From assembly GCA_902779085.1 (NCBI GenBank), contig CACYZY010000006.1, forward strand, positions 62,001 through 126,000: DNA of 64,000 bases, given 5' to 3'. The translations under genes and the position numbers were made by a program. Source of the DNA: an uncultured Bacteroidales bacterium. Lineage in GTDB: Bacteria; Bacteroidota; Bacteroidia; Bacteroidales; Bacteroidaceae. The notes under the pieces are model-generated. The model did no database searches and was not told the origin of the DNA. It saw only the letters and a program-made list of their open reading frames with translations. Numbering within the stretch: the first letter of the stretch is position 1; each line of letters begins with the position of its first letter. Shown here piece after piece: positions 44,477 to 53,662 of this stretch.

Positions 44477-46138
44477 CTACATCATCGCCAGTAATATCAC
44501 TTGGCCGACGATGATTCTCAAGAACATACTCAAAGGATAAACCGTAGAGTAGCCCACAGAAGGAGCATCGGTGTCAGTCTGCTGGTTGGCGTAAGCCAAT
44601 GCCGCAGGCTGCGTATAGCTACCACTGATGAGACCCATCAGCGTGAGGTAATTCAGCTTGTATTTCCAACGGGCAAAGATGCCCACGATGAGCAACGGGA
44701 TAATGGTGATAAGGAAACCGTAAAGCACATACATCATACCTCCGCCATCAACCACCGTGCGGACAAAACTTTCGCCTGCCTCGATGCCCACGCTGGCGAG
44801 GAAGAGCACAATACCCAACTCTCGCACCATCAGGTTGGCACTCATGGTGGTATAGGTAACCAACTTGAACTTATATCCGAAGCGACCAATCAGAATGGCC
44901 ACCACCAATGGTCCACCAGCCAAACCTAACTTCACTGGGGTAGGGATGCCTGGGAACATGATAGGAATGCTGCCAATCAAGATACCCATGAAGATACCCA
45001 CAAAGATGGTGATGATGTTAGGCGCATCGAGCTTCTTCATCTCATTGCCCAGCACGCGAGCCACACGCTCAACCGCATCTTGAGGACCTACCGCCATCAC
45101 TCGGTCGCCCACTTGCAGCTTAAGGTTGGGAGCAGCAAACAGGTCCATACCGGAACGGTTGACACGCGTCACATTCACCCCGTGCATGCTGCGGAAATGC
45201 AAGTCACCCAGTTTCTTGCCGTTTATTTCAGACTTAGTGACCAAAATGCGGCGAGACACCAAGGGGAAATGCTTGTCTTCCCACTTCACACCTTCTACCT
45301 CGCGACCAATGAAAGCAGTAATGCCAGGAGCATCGTCCTCAGCGCAGACAATACGCAGCTGGTCGCCTATATTGAAGATGGTATCTTGGTTAGGACTGTC
45401 GAGAACACCGTTATGCTTGATGCGAGACACCACGAAGTTGCGGCCCGAAAGACTCTTGACTTCCAACAACTGCTTGCCGTCGATGGCCTCGTTGCGCACC
45501 TCCAGATAGAGTGTGTGCGGCTGTTTGCTGGTATCTTCCAATCCTTCAAGGTCTTTCTCCTCATCTTTGGTATGTATCTTGAACAGCTGCTTGATGAGCA
45601 AGATGGCACCTATGATGCCGATAACACCCAAAGGATAGGCGCAGGCATAACCCAAAGCAATAGGGTCGCCCGTATAGCCCAACTGGTTCAAGGCTTCTTG
45701 CGCGGCACCCAAACCAGGAGTATTAGTAACAGCACCGTAGAGCACACCAATCATCATAGGCAGTTCGACGGAACCATCCATATAGAAGATGGCTAAGGTA
45801 ACAATGATGTCTAACGCTATGATGGCAGTAGCCAGCAGGTTGAGCCGGATACCCCCTTGCTGGAAGGTGGTGAAGAACGACGGACCTACCTGCAGACCTA
45901 TGCAGAATACGAAGAGTATCAATCCAAAATCACGGATGAAATGCAGGATGTCTGTGTTGCCCGTAAAGCCGAAATGGCCCATGAGGATGCCCATGAACAG
46001 CACGAAGGTGACGCCCAATGATACGCCGTAAACCTTCTGCTTACCCAAAAAGACGCCAGCCGCTATGACAAATGAATAGAGCAGCACGATGTGTGCCACT
46101 GATGAAGTATCCCATAATAAACTCTGAATCCAATCCAT
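44477..46138 (-). CDS. YidE/AspT-type transporter with two RCK_C domains
   Basis: The 553-residue protein matches the AspT/YidE/YbjL family: two membrane halves of about five helices ([39 protein letters not shown]) each with the conserved GLxxFxxxIGxxxGxxF-like segment ([28 protein letters not shown]), separated by two TrkA-C/RCK_C domains (about residues 200-370). AspT exchanges aspartate and alanine; most YidE-type members have unknown substrates. A full promoter at 46189-46219 and an array of promoter-like repeats lie upstream. No partner gene is nearby. Confidence 0.9.
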   Translation of the reverse strand: MDWIQSLLWDTSSVAHIVLLYSFVIAAGVFLGKQKVYGVSLGVTFVLFMGILMGHFGFTGNTDILHFIRDFGLILFVFCIGLQVGPSFFTTFQQGGIRLNLLATAIIALDIIVTLAIFYMDGSVELPMMIGVLYGAVTNTPGLGAAQEALNQLGYTGDPIALGYACAYPLGVIGIIGAILLIKQLFKIHTKDEEKDLEGLEDTSKQPHTLYLEVRNEAIDGKQLLEVKSLSGRNFVVSRIKHNGVLDSPNQDTIFNIGDQLRIVCAEDDAPGITAFIGREVEGVKWEDKHFPLVSRRILVTKSEINGKKLGDLHFRSMHGVNVTRVNRSGMDLFAAPNLKLQVGDRVMAVGPQDAVERVARVLGNEMKKLDAPNIITIFVGIFMGILIGSIPIMFPGIPTPVKLGLAGGPLVVAILIGRFGYKFKLVTYTTMSANLMVRELGIVLFLASVGIEAGESFVRTVVDGGGMMYVLYGFLITIIPLLIVGIFARWKYKLNYLTLMGLISGSYTQPAALAYANQQTDTDAPSVGYSTVYPLSMFLRIIVGQVILLAMM

Positions 46139-46188
46139 AACAACTAAAATCTGTAAGTTAAAACTAATTCTCTATTAAAAACTGAGTG

Positions 46189-46219
46189 CAAAGTTAGTGC
46201 AAACCGAAAACAGAACAAA
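46189..46219 (-). promoter_or_regulatory. Promoter of the YidE-type transporter gene
   Basis: On the minus strand TTTG (46216-46219) and TAACTTTG (46189-46196) are 19 nt apart. The TTTGCACTAACTTTG stretch belongs to the repeat family of 46189-46356. Confidence 0.7.
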
Positions 46220-46356
46220 ATAAACTCGTTTATTTTTTATGTTGAGGTGCAGCCTAACTTATCTAAAGTTAGTGCAAACTGTTGCTCTCCTCCGATAGCG
46301 GGGGAGTTAGGTCGTTTTGTTGAGGTGCACCTGACTTATCTATAGTTGGTGCAAAT
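46189..46356. repeat. Promoter-like direct repeats in the 467-bp gap 46139-46605
   Basis: GTTGAGGTGCA followed by CTTATCTA, AGTT and GTGCAAA occurs at 46241-46279 and again at 46319-46356 (78 bp apart); a shorter copy (CAAAGTTAGTGCAAAC) at 46189-46204 forms the -7 box of the transporter promoter. The remainder of the gap contains the small transcript described separately and poly-T tracts. Confidence 0.75.
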
Positions 46357-46455
46357 GAGTGGAGAACGGCTGGTGCTAAAAAATCCTTGAAAGAGAGGAA
46401 CAAAAAAGAAGGCTGCCTTCACAGGCAACCTTCTCCTAACAATTAATTCATTCAT
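46336..46455 (-). CDS. Candidate 39-residue peptide within a small transcript
   Basis: A minus-strand ATG at 46455 opens a 39-codon frame starting MNELIVRRRLPVKAAFF and ending at TAA 46336-46338. It is 27 bp downstream of the predicted transcript start of a perfect promoter (46489-46519), but a terminator hairpin (46408-46435) falls inside the frame after about 17 codons. It may therefore be a leader peptide whose translation affects read-through, or the frame may be meaningless. I know of no function. A real coding role is inference. Confidence 0.35.
   Translation of the reverse strand: MNELIVRRRLPVKAAFFFVPLFQGFFSTSRSPLICTNYR
46401..46436 (-). terminator. Terminator of the small minus-strand transcript
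   Basis: On the minus strand GAAGG...TGCCT pairs with AGGCA...CCTTC (46408-46435, one mismatch), followed by TTTTTTG (46401-46407). Confidence 0.75.
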
Positions 46456-46484
46456 AACAATGCTCCAACTATGAAATTTGGAAC
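46405..46484 (-). ncRNA. Candidate small RNA of about 80 nt
   Basis: The minus strand from the promoter at 46489-46519 would start near 46482 and end at a hairpin with T-run at 46401-46436, giving a short transcript with no other gene on that strand. It lies between the YidE-type gene and the GH20 gene. Confidence 0.5.
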
Positions 46485-46488
46485 AGTG

Positions 46489-46519
46489 CAAAGGTACGTA
46501 CTTTTTTTATATCTGCAAA
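46489..46519 (-). promoter_or_regulatory. Promoter of the small minus-strand transcript
   Basis: TTTG (46516-46519) and TACCTTTG (46489-46496) on the minus strand are 19 nt apart, a full consensus match with no annotated gene behind it. Confidence 0.7.
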
Positions 46520-46559
46520 TATTTCAGTGTTTTTTTTCGTTTTTTTTAGGTGAGATGTG

Positions 46560-46567
46560 TATTTTTG
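46560..46567 (+). promoter_or_regulatory. -7 promoter element of the GH20 gene
   Basis: TATTTTTG fits TAnnTTTG and lies 38 bp upstream of the ATG at 46606. Poly-T runs precede it; the -33 box is not clear. Confidence 0.45.
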
Positions 46568-46605
46568 CATAATAGATGAGTGATTATTATAAAATCAACA
46601 ATACT

Positions 46606-48252
46606 ATGAAAAACTTTTTTTCTTTGCTGTGCATGTTTTGCATGCTGTCAATAGGCACCAGCAAGGCCCAAGTGGCTAATTATGAGGTGGTGCCTCTGCC
46701 TAAATCAATCAACCAAGTATCAGCAGCAGGTTTCGTGCTTACCGAGTCGGCTGCAGTAGTCTTTCCAGAAGGTAATGTAGATATGGAGCGCAACGCCCGT
46801 TTCCTGAGCGACTATGTGAACGAGATGACGCAAATGCGTTTGGGCACACAGTCTATGCCTGCAAAGGCTAAGGCTGCCAAAGTGGGCGAAGGTAACATAC
46901 TGCTCACGCTCGATGACAAGATACAGAATGACGAAGGCTACACCATCAGCGTGACTGCTAAGGGTGTGGTGATTAGCGGCAAAACGCCAGCTGCGGTGTT
47001 TTTGGGTATTCAGACTCTGCGCAAGTCGTTGCCTGTGATGCAGGAAAAGGCACAGGGAGTTACCTTGCCTGCTGTCAATATTGTTGACGAACCTCGGTTC
47101 GCTTATCGTGGTATGATGCTCGACTGTGGCCGTCATTTCTTCTCGCTCGACTTTGTGAAGGAGTACATCGACCTCATTGCTTTGCACGGGATGAACCGTT
47201 TCCACTGGCATCTCACGGAGGACCAAGGGTGGCGCGTCGAAATCAAGAAATATCCTCGTTTGACAGAAGTGGGTGCTTGGCGTTCGAGCACAACCATTGG
47301 TCGTAACTCAGGCGTCGAAGACGGTGTGAGACACGGGGGATTCTACACACAGGAAGAATGTCGTGAGATTGTGAAATATGCTGCCGACCGATATATTACT
47401 GTCATCCCTGAAATTGATATGCCTGGTCACATGATGTCTGCGTTGGCATCTTATCCAGAACTGGGCTGCACAGGCGGTCCGTATGAGGTGGCACACACCT
47501 GGGGCATTTTCCCTGATGTGCTTTGTCCGGGCAAGGAGGTAACGTTCCAGTTTGTCGAGGATGTGCTGGCCGAGCTGGTCACCATCTTCCCTTCTGAGTA
47601 TATCCATATTGGTGGCGACGAAAGTCCACGTACCCGCTGGGCTGACTGTCCGCTTTGTCAGCAACGCATCAAGAGCGAAGGACTGGTAGCAAAGGAAGGT
47701 CAAAAGAACGAGGATCTATTGCAGGGCTATTTCACCCGTCGTATAGAGAAATTCCTGCACGAAAAGGGTAAAAAGCTGATAGGTTGGGATGAATTGCTGA
47801 ATTGTGGTGTTGACCAGACTTCTACTATCATGTCTTGGCGTGGGGCTGAACCAGGAGCACAGGCTGCCAAGTTGGGCCACGATGTGATTATGACACCCTA
47901 CACGTATATGTATCTTGACTATTATCAGACAGAAGATACCCGCCATGAACCGTTGTCAATAGGTGGTAACTTGCCAGTGGAAACTGTGTATTCTTTTGAG
48001 CCAATTGCCGGAGAACTGACAAATAATGAGGCCAAGCACATCTTGGGCGTGCAGGCAAATCTGTGGACGGAGTATATTGCATATCCTCATCATGCTGAAT
48101 ATATGGTACTTCCTCGTATGGCGGCATTGGCTGAAGTTCAATGGTTGCAACCCGATAAGAAGAATTATGACGCCTTTATTAATAGGCTGAAAAGGCTGAA
48201 AGAAATTTATGACTTGCATCATTGGACTGTGGCGCAGCATGTGTTTCGATAA
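46606..48252 (+). CDS. Beta-N-acetylhexosaminidase, GH20
   Basis: The secreted enzyme removes terminal N-acetylglucosamine or N-acetylgalactosamine from glycans. It has a signal peptide (MKNFFSLLCMFCMLSIGTSKAQ), an N-terminal GH20b domain (NYEVVPLPKSINQVS), and a catalytic barrel with LMLDCGRHFF-like strand, HWHLTEDQGWR, and the catalytic Asp-Glu pair in YIHIGGDESPRTRW. The CPLC near it (ADCPLCQQRI) is common in the Bacteroidota group. I use the ATG at 46606, ten codons inside the frame, since it gives the signal peptide. NagA at 52499 is a plausible downstream partner. Confidence 0.93.
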   Translation: MKNFFSLLCMFCMLSIGTSKAQVANYEVVPLPKSINQVSAAGFVLTESAAVVFPEGNVDMERNARFLSDYVNEMTQMRLGTQSMPAKAKAAKVGEGNILLTLDDKIQNDEGYTISVTAKGVVISGKTPAAVFLGIQTLRKSLPVMQEKAQGVTLPAVNIVDEPRFAYRGMMLDCGRHFFSLDFVKEYIDLIALHGMNRFHWHLTEDQGWRVEIKKYPRLTEVGAWRSSTTIGRNSGVEDGVRHGGFYTQEECREIVKYAADRYITVIPEIDMPGHMMSALASYPELGCTGGPYEVAHTWGIFPDVLCPGKEVTFQFVEDVLAELVTIFPSEYIHIGGDESPRTRWADCPLCQQRIKSEGLVAKEGQKNEDLLQGYFTRRIEKFLHEKGKKLIGWDELLNCGVDQTSTIMSWRGAEPGAQAAKLGHDVIMTPYTYMYLDYYQTEDTRHEPLSIGGNLPVETVYSFEPIAGELTNNEAKHILGVQANLWTEYIAYPHHAEYMVLPRMAALAEVQWLQPDKKNYDAFINRLKRLKEIYDLHHWTVAQHVFR

Positions 48253-48314
48253 ATATACACAAATTATTACCATTCTTTAACTATTGAAGAACCCTTTGTC
48301 TGTGTATTTTTTTG

Positions 48315-48322
48315 TAACTTTG
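48315..48322 (+). promoter_or_regulatory. -7 promoter element of the mutA-mutB unit
   Basis: TAACTTTG fits TAnnTTTG. A TTTG at 48295-48298 is 16 nt away, shorter than usual. The leader before the mutA ATG is about 50 nt, without a cobalamin riboswitch-like structure visible. Confidence 0.5.
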
Positions 48323-48376
48323 CACCGCTTTTATAAAAAGGAAAACTTATTTTAAACTTAACTAACTGATATTACA

Positions 48377-50227
48377 ATGGCAGAAATGAAAGAAAAGCTT
48401 TTCGAGGAGTTCTCTCCGACCACTACCGAACAGTGGGTTGAGAAGATTACTACCGACTTGAAGGGCGCTCCATTTGACAAGAAGCTTGTCTGGAGAACAA
48501 ACGAAGGATTCAATGTGTATCCTTTCTACCGTCTGGAGAATGTGAAGGATTTGAAGACCATCAACTCTCTTCCAGGCGAGTTTCCTTACCTGAGAGGTAA
48601 CAAGAAGAAAGACAACACCTGGTTTGTGCGTCAGGACATCAAGGTGTCTGACCCTGCTGAGGCTAACAAGAAGGCGCTCGACGTGCTGAATCGCGGCGTT
48701 GACTCTCTGATGTTCAGCCTCGGACACGCTGAGGTGGATGAGCAGTACATCGAAACATTATTGGCTGGTATCCTCCCACAATATGTTGAGTTGAACTTTG
48801 CTTGCTGCATGAAGAAAGCTGAGAACCTGGCTAAGTTGCTGGTGGCTTACTTCAAGAAGAACAATTATCCTTTGGCTGACCTGAAGGGATCAATCGATTA
48901 TGACTTCATGGGCAAGATGATGACTCGTGGTCACGAGCGTCAGGATGCTGTAGCAACAATGAAGGCGCTGATCGAGGCAACTGCTGAGCTGCCACAGTAT
49001 CAGGTAATCGGCGTAGGTGCTTTCAACCTGCAGAATGCTGGTTCATTCATCTATCAGGAGCTGGGCTATGCTTTGGCTTGGGGTGCTGAATACCTGAACC
49101 TGCTGACCGATGCTGGTGTTGCTGCTGAGACAGTGAACCAGAAGATGCGCTTTAACCTGGGTGTAAGTCCTAACTACTTCATGGAAATCGCCAAGTTCCG
49201 CGCTGCTCGTCTGTTGTGGGCTAACATCATGGCTACCTATACTGACAACAAGGAGGCTTGCAAGATTCACATGCATGCTGTTACTTCTACCTATAATCTT
49301 AGCGTATTCGACGCTCACATGAACCTGCTGCGTACACAGACAGAGGCTATGAGTGCTGCTCTGGGTGGTGTGGATTCAATGACCGTTACTCCGTTTGACG
49401 TTACTTATGAAGAACCTAATGACTTCTCTGAGCGTCTGGCACGCAACCAGCAGTTGCTGCTGAAGGAAGAGAGCCACATGGGCCGTATCGTTGACGTAGC
49501 TGGTGGTTCTTATTATATCGAGAACCTGACAGTAGCTATTGCTGAGCAGGCTTGGAAGCTGTTCCTCGCTGTTGAGGAAGACGGTGGCTTCTATGCTCAG
49601 GTGAAGGCTGGTAAGGTGCAGGCTGCTGTGGCAGAAAGCACTAAGACTCGTCATGCTAACGTAGCTAAGCGTAAGGAGATTCTCGTTGGTACTAACCAGT
49701 ATCCTAACTTTACTGAGGTAAGCAACGGCAAGAAGCCTGTTACTTGCTGCTGCGGTTGCGGTGAGGGTGAGAAAGAGATTGCTACTTTGAACTTCGACCG
49801 TGCTGCTTCTGAATTCGAGGCTCTGCGTCTGGAAACCGAGGCTGCTGCTAAGCGTCCTATTGCTTTCATGCTGACTATCGGTAACTTGGCTATGCGTCAG
49901 GCTCGCGCTCAGTTCTCTTGCAACTTCCTGGCTACAGCTGGTTACAAGGTGATTGACAACCTGGGCTTCCCAACTGTTGAGGAAGGTGTTGACGCTGCTC
50001 TGGCAGCTGACGCTGACATCGTGGTGCTCTGCTCAAGCGATGATGAATATGCAGAATATGCTGTTCCAGCATTCAAATACCTGAATGGCCGTGCTATGTT
50101 TATCGTGGCTGGTGCTCCTGCTTGCATGGAGGACCTGAAGGCTGAGGGTATCGAGAACTTTATCCATGTTCGTTGCAACGTGCTGGAAACAATGAAGGAA
50201 TATAATGCTAAATTATTGAAGAAGTAA
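48377..50227 (+). CDS. mutA: Methylmalonyl-CoA mutase, small subunit
   Basis: The 616-residue subunit pairs with MutB to interconvert succinyl-CoA and methylmalonyl-CoA in the propionate branch. It has the barrel-fold region (LAGILPQYVELNFACCMKKA; GVGAFNLQNAGSFIYQELGYALAWGAEYLNLL) and a degenerate cobalamin-binding-like domain without DxHxxG, as expected of the small subunit. An unusual cysteine cluster CCCGC lies at residues 457-461 in the linker between them. Codons are dominated by GCT, GGT and CGT, typical of a highly expressed gene. MutB begins 6 bp later. Confidence 0.95.
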   Translation: MAEMKEKLFEEFSPTTTEQWVEKITTDLKGAPFDKKLVWRTNEGFNVYPFYRLENVKDLKTINSLPGEFPYLRGNKKKDNTWFVRQDIKVSDPAEANKKALDVLNRGVDSLMFSLGHAEVDEQYIETLLAGILPQYVELNFACCMKKAENLAKLLVAYFKKNNYPLADLKGSIDYDFMGKMMTRGHERQDAVATMKALIEATAELPQYQVIGVGAFNLQNAGSFIYQELGYALAWGAEYLNLLTDAGVAAETVNQKMRFNLGVSPNYFMEIAKFRAARLLWANIMATYTDNKEACKIHMHAVTSTYNLSVFDAHMNLLRTQTEAMSAALGGVDSMTVTPFDVTYEEPNDFSERLARNQQLLLKEESHMGRIVDVAGGSYYIENLTVAIAEQAWKLFLAVEEDGGFYAQVKAGKVQAAVAESTKTRHANVAKRKEILVGTNQYPNFTEVSNGKKPVTCCCGCGEGEKEIATLNFDRAASEFEALRLETEAAAKRPIAFMLTIGNLAMRQARAQFSCNFLATAGYKVIDNLGFPTVEEGVDAALAADADIVVLCSSDDEYAEYAVPAFKYLNGRAMFIVAGAPACMEDLKAEGIENFIHVRCNVLETMKEYNAKLLKK

Positions 50228-50233
50228 GACATC

Positions 50234-52399
50234 ATGAGAAAAGATTTTAAAAACTTAGATATATATGCAGCACTCGGTCAGGCTACCGATGGAGCTGCTT
50301 GGCAGAAGGCTAACGCTGTTACTGCCGACTGGGAAACCCCAGAACATATCCATGTAAAGCCCGCATATACCAAGGAGGATTTGGAGGGTATGGAACATCT
50401 GGACTTTGTGTCTGGTATTCCTCCATTCCTGCGTGGCCCGTATTCAGCTATGTATCCTCTGCGTCCTTGGACCATCCGTCAGTACGCTGGTTTCTCAACT
50501 GCTGAGGAGTCAAACGCATTCTATCGTCGTAACCTTGCATCTGGTCAGAAAGGTTTGTCTGTAGCATTTGACCTTCCTACCCATCGCGGTTATGACCCAG
50601 ATAACGCACGTGTGGTAGGTGATGTTGGTAAGGCTGGTGTGTCTATCTGCTCATTGGAGAACATGAAAGTGCTGTTCAATGGTATTCCATTGAATAAGAT
50701 GTCTGTGTCTATGACAATGAATGGTGCTGTATTGCCAATTATGGCATTCTACATCAACGCAGGTCTGGAACAGGGCGCTAAGTTGGAAGAAATGGCTGGA
50801 ACTATTCAGAATGATATCTTGAAGGAGTTCATGGTGCGTAACACCTATATCTATCCACCAGCATTCTCTATGAAGATTATTGCTGATATCTTTGAATATA
50901 CTTCACAAAACATGCCTAAGTTCAACTCTATTTCTATCTCTGGCTACCACATGCAGGAAGCAGGTGCTACCGCTGATATCGAGTTGGCTTACACGCTGGC
51001 CGATGGTATGGATTACCTCCGTACTGGTGTGAACGCAGGTATCCCTGTAGATGCTTTCGCTCCACGTCTGTCATTCTTCTGGGCTATCGGTATGAACCAC
51101 TTCATGGAGATTGCCAAGATGCGTGCTGGTCGTCTGTTGTGGGCTAAGATCGTGAAGAGTTTCGGCGCTACTAATCCTAAGTCTTTGGCATTGCGTACTC
51201 ACTCACAGACTTCTGGTTGGTCACTGACCGAGCAGGATCCGTTCAACAACGTAGGCCGTACTTGTATCGAGGCTATGGCTGCTGCATTGGGTCATACCCA
51301 GTCACTGCACACCAACGCTTTGGACGAGGCTATCGCATTGCCTACCGATTTCTCTGCTCGTATCGCTCGTAATACCCAGATTTATATTCAGGAAGAGACC
51401 AATGTCTGCAAGCAGATCGACCCATGGGGCGGTTCTTACTATGTAGAGTCTCTGACCAATGAGCTGGTACACAAGGCTTGGGAGCACATTCAGGAAATCG
51501 AGAAATTGGGCGGTATGGCGAAGGCTATCGAGACTGGTCTGCCAAAGATGCGTATCGAAGAGGCAGCTGCCCGTACTCAGGCTCGTATTGACTCAGGCGT
51601 TCAGACTATCGTTGGTACCAATAAGTATCGTCTGGATCATGAAGAACCGATCGACATTCTGGAAATTGACAACACTGCTGTTCGCTTAGAGCAGGTTGAG
51701 AACCTGAAAAAGTTGCGTGCTAACCGTGATGAGGCTGCTTGTCAGGCAGCTTTGGCTGAGATTACTGAATGCGTTCGTGACTTCGCAGAAGGTCGCAAGA
51801 GCAAGAACAACCTGCTGGCTTTGGCAGTAAAGGCTGCTGGCTTGCGTTGTACATTGGGTGAGATTTCAGACGCTTGCGAGACGATCGTAGGCCGTTATAA
51901 AGCAGTAATTAGAACTATTTCAGGCGTGTATTCATCAGAATCTAAGAATGATAGCGACTTCGAGAAAGCTTGTCGCTTAGCTCAGGAGTTCGCAAAGAAG
52001 GAAGGCCGTCAGCCACGTATCATGGTGGCTAAGATGGGTCAGGACGGTCACGACCGTGGTGCTAAGGTCGTTGCAACTGGTTATGCTGACTGCGGTTTCG
52101 ACGTGGATATGGGACCATTGTTCCAGACTCCTGCAGAAGCTGCTCGTGAGGCTGTTGAGAACGACGTTCACGTAGTGGGCGCATCTTCTTTGGCTGCTGG
52201 TCACAAGACCTTGATTCCTCAGTTGATTGAAGAGCTGAAGAAGCTGGGCCGCGAGGATATCATCGTCATCGCTGGTGGTGTTATTCCTGCACAGGACTAT
52301 GACTTCCTCTACAAGGCTGGCGTAAGCGCTATCTTCGGTCCTGGTACTTCTGTAGCTAAGGCTGCATGCACCATTCTGGAGATTCTGCTGGAAGATTGA
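50234..52399 (+). CDS. mutB: Methylmalonyl-CoA mutase, large catalytic subunit
   Basis: The 721-residue catalytic subunit rearranges the carbon skeleton with adenosylcobalamin. It shows the substrate-binding barrel ([34 protein letters not shown], conserved Tyr and Arg), [20 protein letters not shown] and the C-terminal B12 domain with [23 protein letters not shown] (DxHxxG) and [17 protein letters not shown]. It lies 6 bp downstream of mutA. The pair supports succinate and propionate formation in fermenting Bacteroidales. The strong codon bias suggests high expression. A stable hairpin at 52433-52466 follows. Confidence 0.98.
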   Translation: MRKDFKNLDIYAALGQATDGAAWQKANAVTADWETPEHIHVKPAYTKEDLEGMEHLDFVSGIPPFLRGPYSAMYPLRPWTIRQYAGFSTAEESNAFYRRNLASGQKGLSVAFDLPTHRGYDPDNARVVGDVGKAGVSICSLENMKVLFNGIPLNKMSVSMTMNGAVLPIMAFYINAGLEQGAKLEEMAGTIQNDILKEFMVRNTYIYPPAFSMKIIADIFEYTSQNMPKFNSISISGYHMQEAGATADIELAYTLADGMDYLRTGVNAGIPVDAFAPRLSFFWAIGMNHFMEIAKMRAGRLLWAKIVKSFGATNPKSLALRTHSQTSGWSLTEQDPFNNVGRTCIEAMAAALGHTQSLHTNALDEAIALPTDFSARIARNTQIYIQEETNVCKQIDPWGGSYYVESLTNELVHKAWEHIQEIEKLGGMAKAIETGLPKMRIEEAAARTQARIDSGVQTIVGTNKYRLDHEEPIDILEIDNTAVRLEQVENLKKLRANRDEAACQAALAEITECVRDFAEGRKSKNNLLALAVKAAGLRCTLGEISDACETIVGRYKAVIRTISGVYSSESKNDSDFEKACRLAQEFAKKEGRQPRIMVAKMGQDGHDRGAKVVATGYADCGFDVDMGPLFQTPAEAAREAVENDVHVVGASSLAAGHKTLIPQLIEELKKLGREDIIVIAGGVIPAQDYDFLYKAGVSAIFGPGTSVAKAACTILEILLED

Positions 52400-52432
52400 T
52401 TCAACTATTATGGTTGAAATATGCTAGATTGG

Positions 52433-52470
52433 TGGCTGCTCTCTCTGTTTTAGATGGGAGCAGCCATCTT
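52433..52470 (+). terminator. Terminator-like hairpin after mutB
   Basis: TGGCTGCTC (52433-52441) and GAGCAGCCA (52458-52466) pair perfectly with a 16-nt loop, followed by TCTTTACTTT. It lies 28 bp before nagA, so read-through could still feed nagA. Confidence 0.6.
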
Positions 52471-52498
52471 TACTTTAAACAAATAGTTGCAAGAGAAA

Positions 52499-53641
52499 AT
52501 GAGCAGGTTGGCATTGGTAAATGCGAAATTCTATGGCCGGAAGTCTGATGACAGCTTTCCCCACATTGGAGTTATCGTTGAGGGTAACCGCATTGTAGGT
52601 GTGTGTAATGAATCGGAGATTCCCGAGAGCACCCAACGTATCGATATGCAAGGATGCAATGTGGCACCAGGCTTTATCGACCTGTTGGCAAATGGCGCAG
52701 GTGGGGGTTCTTTCGGTGTGACTGCAGAGTTCGCAGATTTGAAGTGCATGGGTGAGACAATGATGCAGGAAGGGACAACGGGTTTTCTGGCTGCAGCTCC
52801 AAGCAATACCTTGCCGATGTACCTGAAGATGCAGGAAGCATTGCAGAATCATTCTTCAGAGTTACCTTCCAATTTCATAGGCATGCATTTAGAAGGTCCC
52901 TTTTTCAGTATGGAATATCGAGGGGCACATCGAGAAGACTGCGTGAGGGATTGCTCTGATGAAGAATTGAATGCATTATTTGGTCACCCAAACCATTATA
53001 CCAGTATGATGTCTGTTTCCCCTGAAAGGATTACAAACAAGCAAGTGGAATATCTGGAGGCTAAAGGTATCAGGGTGTCATTTGCGCATAGTGCTGCAGG
53101 CTATGAGGAAACTTTGCAATTTTTGAGTAATCCTCGTCATTCAGTGACTCATTTATATAATGGTATGCCTCCCATGCATCACCGAAGACCTGGTCATATA
53201 CCAGCTATTTTCCGTGCGAAGCCTATGACAGGCATTATCGTCGATGGAGTTCATGTATCATACGAAATGGTCAGGATGGCCTATGAGTTCATGCCAGAGT
53301 CCTTATATCTCTTTACCGACAGGTTTACCGATTGCGCTGCTATGAATGTAAGCTACGATAGTGCGCAAGATTGCTTTGTGCGTACGGCTGTTGATGGAAG
53401 AAAAATTATCTGTGGCTCAGCGTTGAGTATGATGAAGGCTGTGAGAAACTGTGTAGAGCATGTGGGTATTTCTCTGAAAAAAGCTGTGCAGATGGCTTCC
53501 TATTACCCAGCTAAGGTGTTGGGTATTGATAAGAACGTAGGTTTGCTGGAGCCTGGCTATATGGCTAACCTTGTGGTATTTGACAACAACTGGCAGGTGC
53601 AACGTGTGATGCTGAATGGCACTTGGACATACGAAAGATAA
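52499..53641 (+). CDS. nagA: N-acetylglucosamine-6-phosphate deacetylase
   Basis: NagA removes the acetyl group from GlcNAc-6-phosphate, the entry to amino sugar catabolism. The 380-residue protein shows the amidohydrolase motifs GFIDLLANGAGG, HLEGPFFSMEYRGAH (metal Glu), SFAHSAAGY and THLYNGMPPMHH, then GIIVDGVHV and the catalytic Asp in LFTDRFTD. The Arg after this aspartate is unusual, since Ala is common there. ATG at 52499 is preferred to a TTG four codons upstream. It follows mutB by 99 bp with a hairpin between. Confidence 0.93.
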   Translation: MSRLALVNAKFYGRKSDDSFPHIGVIVEGNRIVGVCNESEIPESTQRIDMQGCNVAPGFIDLLANGAGGGSFGVTAEFADLKCMGETMMQEGTTGFLAAAPSNTLPMYLKMQEALQNHSSELPSNFIGMHLEGPFFSMEYRGAHREDCVRDCSDEELNALFGHPNHYTSMMSVSPERITNKQVEYLEAKGIRVSFAHSAAGYEETLQFLSNPRHSVTHLYNGMPPMHHRRPGHIPAIFRAKPMTGIIVDGVHVSYEMVRMAYEFMPESLYLFTDRFTDCAAMNVSYDSAQDCFVRTAVDGRKIICGSALSMMKAVRNCVEHVGISLKKAVQMASYYPAKVLGIDKNVGLLEPGYMANLVVFDNNWQVQRVMLNGTWTYER

Positions 53642-53662
53642 CAACTAAATAAGAAATAATAT

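Noticed and set aside
48253-48376. Cobalamin riboswitch upstream of mutAB
   Set aside because: The leader is only about 50 nt and shows no B12-box-like sequence or complex fold.
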